Assembly (NCBI GenBank): GCA_035041965.1
Contig: JAPYMA010000207.1
Span: 310,001-374,000 of the forward strand
From: Anisakis pegreffii
Taxonomy: Eukaryota; Nematoda; Chromadorea; Rhabditida; Anisakidae
DNA: 64,000 nucleotides
Direction of reading: 5' to 3'
Shown here: one piece after another, positions 59,766 to 64,000 of the stretch
Position numbering within the stretch: position 1 is the stretch's first letter
Layout: each line of letters begins with the position of its first letter
Program-made: the position numbers and the translations under genes
The notes under the pieces: model-generated
Told to the model about the DNA's origin: nothing
Seen by the model: the letters and a program-made list of their open reading frames with translations, nothing else
Databases searched by the model: none

Positions 59766-62700
59766 TCATTGAATCGAATCGAATACAGCCAATCATTCAA
59801 GACTGACTCATCGCACAAAGTGAATTCACTGTGGACATGAATCAGTGAATCAGTCTCTATCATAAGCTTCATTCGCATGTAATCCGAGCTTGATTTATTC
59901 TTGTTGTTGACTGATTCCAACGAAATCGATATGTTAAGGTGTAATATGAGATTGTATAAAACATGCCAGATCGTATTGTATGGCGCCATTAAATTGACTA
60001 GCTTTCTATTGAATCATGTTGCTAAAATATGGAATAGCAATAATAATCATAATTCTTTCGTTTGCACACAGCTATACGCGTCCAATACTGAATTAATTCC
60101 ACGTTTATGCTTGTAAGCTAATGATGCAATTTATACATTTTTATGCTACTTCTTGCATATAGCTGCTGTTCGTTTGCGTTTATAATTATCATTCCATTTA
60201 CTGCTATCGTACAATATCGTACAGTACAGTTCTGCTTGTTAATCTGTTCTACAATGAGATCTGTTATATTATTTTACGAGAACTTCATTCCAGTTTGATC
60301 TCAATCCTTCAAGCGTTATGCCTGTGCCAGCAAATGCGATAATTCGAACGTATCAACAAATACGTTACATGGATTATCGCTTGTTATTAGCATATTCCGT
60401 TAATGTTCATAACATATTTTGTATTTTCAATAGTCAAAAAGCCTTCGTTCGTTTATCATCGGCATATCATAATCGAATACGACCATTTTTGTTCCTTGTT
60501 TCCCTAGTCACTGCGGTTTTTATACGACAGCATTGAATATAGGTTTCCGAAAGTAAAAGTGTTGTAGTATATATGTACAGAGTCGAGATGAGTACTGTCA
60601 AAATTTTCCAGAGAACGTCACCCCTCAAGCTCACTCTCTTAACCAGTAATCTACCATGCTCATGTTCACTATTCCATCGAGTCATATTTCTTTTTTGTGA
60701 TACGAGATCGGAATCTAGAATGCGTTTGAAATCGTATAATGATTACGAGTGACACAGTAGCGGTTAATTGAAACATTCTTTTCATGATCCATGTGAGAAC
60801 GCACGCAATGTTGCTAAGAGACCAACCAGATGACGCTTTATGATGTGTTGCAAATATTTCAGATCAACAACCAAATGTGACTCTTTCTCCATGATGTCAT
60901 TCTATTGATTCTCTGTAAGCGTCTACTAGCTGGAGCAAAGTATCAAGCCCGGCTTCCATATTCTTTCTCTTTCATCGCCGAATATTCGAATCCTACCGTT
61001 CAGTCAACATCTTGCGAAAGCGTGATAGGCCCCTGCTTAGTTGGAAATAGATCCCATAGAATCGTTTGCGAAGGTAATCTGAGATTGGCCTTTCTTTCGT
61101 GAACATATGAAACCATCGGATGTTAAACAAACCAATCGCCCTTCAAATCGACAATATTGTAGTTTCATTTGCAGATATTCGAAATGAGTTTATTGAAATG
61201 CTGCTTTCTAAGTGCACTTTTATTTGCAAAAAATGCGTTTTTATCTGCAAGATGAATCAGACTCGAGTGTATAAGAAGTGTAGTGTGTTTGTCGTGAACA
61301 ATTCGCTGTGTAATGGAGAAACGGTTTCATGAAAGATTCATGAAAAAAAGCTCTTCATTAAGCTATTCAATTAATTAACTCAAAAGAATCTCAGTAAATG
61401 ATCGATTCCTGTGAAATACGTGAGAAAGTTGTGCAATTTCCTATTCATCACTCTTATCAGCAAATAGCAATTAATTATGATCGTTTGCTCAACTTTCACA
61501 TCGCCCACCAATTCACCAAACGGAATCAACTCTCAAGTATGATGCATGCGATGATTCGGTGATAAGAAAAAGAAAATTGCTGGAATCGATTTAACTTCAT
61601 TGAAAAGAAATGACTCTAATTAGAGAGTGTGTATAAAAATATGCGTGCATTTGTTTCAATAACTCAAGTTTGAGACCACTAATGAGTATTGTGCACATTC
61701 TTGTTCCGTTCCATTCGTCTTGATGAGAAGACGAACTACGCAAAGAACCAAAATTGACGTTTCGTTTCCGATAGTCAGAAAGAATACGATGTCGATGATC
61801 GTGTTGATTTATGGAATTCCCTGAATATGAATACCAAATAACTAGACGACACAAGAGCATCTCACCGGTGTGTTATCAACACTTCTCTCTTTAAATAAGA
61901 GTCGTCTTCTGCGTAGTTCGATCAAGCGAACGCCGTGATTTAAGCTTTAGGTTCGTTGTTGTGTGAGAACAGAACTGCGATTTTGAAACAGCTGCAGGCG
62001 ATTCACATAGATAAAGATTCACATGAATATTACGATCGTTACAAAACATAGAGGAAATCTAGCATTTTAAAAAGTCGATTATGGTGCTTTCAGAGGCACA
62101 GAGCAATGGTTTGTTTGTTTGTTCGTTAGATGCTTGGTCAAAATGAGTGTGAAACGAACACAAACAAATCAACGGAGTGAGCTATATTTAGAGTTGTAGT
62201 TGTTTATTAGTAAATCGCAGCTATTTTCGTCCGTTTGTTTGTACACAATGTTCACAACACATTCCTCCCTTGTTACCTCTCACTTGAACAGTTGAAATGA
62301 AGGACGAAAGAAGGAAGTAATATTCAAATTGCTGTTGTTGTTGTTGTTGATCTATTCTATATTGACGCATGCATGCATCCGAATATGGCACACTGCTGCC
62401 GTTTGTTACTGCCAGCCGTTTGCTTGATGACCATATTGACGAGATGAGATCGTTGAATAACCACTAGTTTACGAGGCATTGCTGGAGGTAACACGAAACC
62501 ATGAAGCAAGCCCAAACAAATTCTGAGTGACCAAACAAACAAGATATGCTGCATCTTCTATACTCAACATTTTCTATCATAAGCTCATGTCGCAAACGAG
62601 ATAGCACGAAATAAAGTGAAAAAGGCAATGTGGACTGGATGTATAGATTGACGCATGGGGGACAGCACTGGGCACTGAGAGCATATTATCTGATGAGGAT

Positions 62701-64000
62701 TTGTTCGTATGCTCGTTATGAAATGAATGCATACAAAAAGCAAAAGCTGAATGCAGTTGATCAATTCAACGACTAAGCTTACTTACTCACTAGCAACACT
62801 GAACTGAATGCTGAGTTAAGCTGTGGTTATTAGAGTTATTTCAGTTATGTTACTTAGCCGTTTTCTCCACCAAATTACAAGTAAACTTCATCGTTTTTCC
62901 TGTAATTTTCAACTTCTTAATCGATAAATAAGCAACTTGAAAAGTTTCTTTATGAAAGTAGACAATATCTCGGGCTTAGATTCAATCGCACGAAATGATA
63001 TGAAACTATCTGCGTCATTGATCATATTTGTAACCTGTTAGGCGAGAAGTAACCGTCTTTATTTCTGATATATATTTTGATTTCAGTTTACTCATAAAAT
63101 CCTGTACTGAATCTCGCTTGTCTCCACATACCTTCATACCGTGCCCGCATCCAATTGGATTTGTTTTGTTCGCGTTCTTTTTTTGTCACGGATCAATTTC
63201 ATCTCAAACTCAGCAATCATAAAGCATTTGATCGATTAATCAATCAGTCAATCCTCTGGCCATATGTGATCGCTTGTGAGCTCATCGATCAACGATTTCC
63301 AAACTGCACTCGTATTTCAGTTTACATTTTCCTTGACGCTATCAAATTTCATCGCACATTCTCAGCAAAAACTGCTCAGCTGATCGGTGTTAACGCCACC
63401 AACAACACTGTGACGTAGTCATTGAGTACGACAACTCAAATATTATAATAAAAACGTTATTATCAAGTATTATGATAAAAGCACTGATAATAATGTTTAG
63501 TGCTTATTCGCCATACGACCCATGTCGTTTATAAGATCATCGCGAAATAATGTTTTCAAATCATTCGGATTGGTCACAAGTTATTCAGCAAACAAAATCA
63601 ACAATTTCTTAACATGTGTTTTTCAGTTGATATCTTAATAATATTTTCACATCATTAACAAAATTATTATTGCTATCACTGTTCTCACTATCGACGTATT
63701 ATTCCATTGTTTTAAAAATTGTTATCATCATGGTTTACCAGTGGTTTGTGTCTGCCTTTTTGGGAATATATCTGATGAAATGTTTTGTGATCTGGGTACA
63801 TCGAAGCCATATCTTTTCGATTATTCTATTGTATCTCATCATTTGACAATGCGACACATGCTAACCCTGAGGGCATAATGATCGATCGATACGCAAAACA
63901 AGAGCTGTTGCTCTATTTTTTGTCATCTCATAGGTAAATGAAACGTTTGATCGAAACAGTTTGCCATCAGATATGTTTTTTTCTTCAAAAAACCTTCTTC
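59766..64000. other. gene-poor end of window
   Basis: No phased exon chain on either strand. Open frames up to 87 codons are of chance type. A TTG microsatellite lies at 62,334-62,349. Confidence 0.45.
62334..62349. repeat. TTG microsatellite
   Basis: Five TTG triplets followed by A. Confidence 0.85.

Overview
The window looks like AT-rich nuclear DNA of a nematode, probably a parasitic species. This rests on spliced genes with TTTCAG-type acceptors, introns mostly of 150-450 bp, a first coding exon that follows an acceptor directly (as in spliced-leader trans-splicing), and wide gene-poor spacers. A clade III (spirurid/ascarid) species is a guess; nothing here fixes the taxon. No bacterial, viral, rRNA, tRNA or CRISPR feature was found. 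All gene models were built by hand from splice phase and open frames, because almost every exon is too short to stand out as an ORF.

Region 1 (1-11.6 kb): no gene seen, only small direct and tandem repeats. Region 2 (11.6-27.7 kb, + strand): one large gene of about 40 exons coding for a protein of about 1,830 residues, almost all coiled coil. It has the conserved blocks of the MTCL/SOGA family (microtubule cross-linking factor / suppressor of glucose by autophagy), a short CxxC...H motif at the N-terminus and a Lys-rich C-terminus. Two joints near the 3' end do not splice cleanly. Region 3 (27.7-31.1 kb): the spacer between two convergent genes.

Region 4 (31.1-38.2 kb, - strand): an eight-exon gene for a 412-residue type I membrane protein with a signal peptide, ten ectodomain cysteines arranged somewhat like a ZP (zona pellucida) module, and one transmembrane helix near the C-terminus. 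All eight exons join in phase. It contains a probable GC-AG intron, a decayed copy of its fifth exon in the preceding intron, and a perfect 11-bp inverted repeat that overlaps the start codon.

Region 5 (38.2-49.3 kb): mostly empty, with isolated exon-like islands, including a signal-peptide first exon on the - strand at 46.7 kb. Region 6 (49.3-51.7 kb): a tandem array in which four near-identical 403-bp units, each made of two diverged related monomers, are flanked by older, diverged monomers, as in a small satellite higher-order repeat. Region 7 (51.7-64 kb): gene-poor, with two ambiguous islands at 58.6 and 59.65 kb.

The two modelled genes have no obvious shared function. The long protein should act on microtubules or cell architecture. 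The membrane protein should face the extracellular space or cuticle side.
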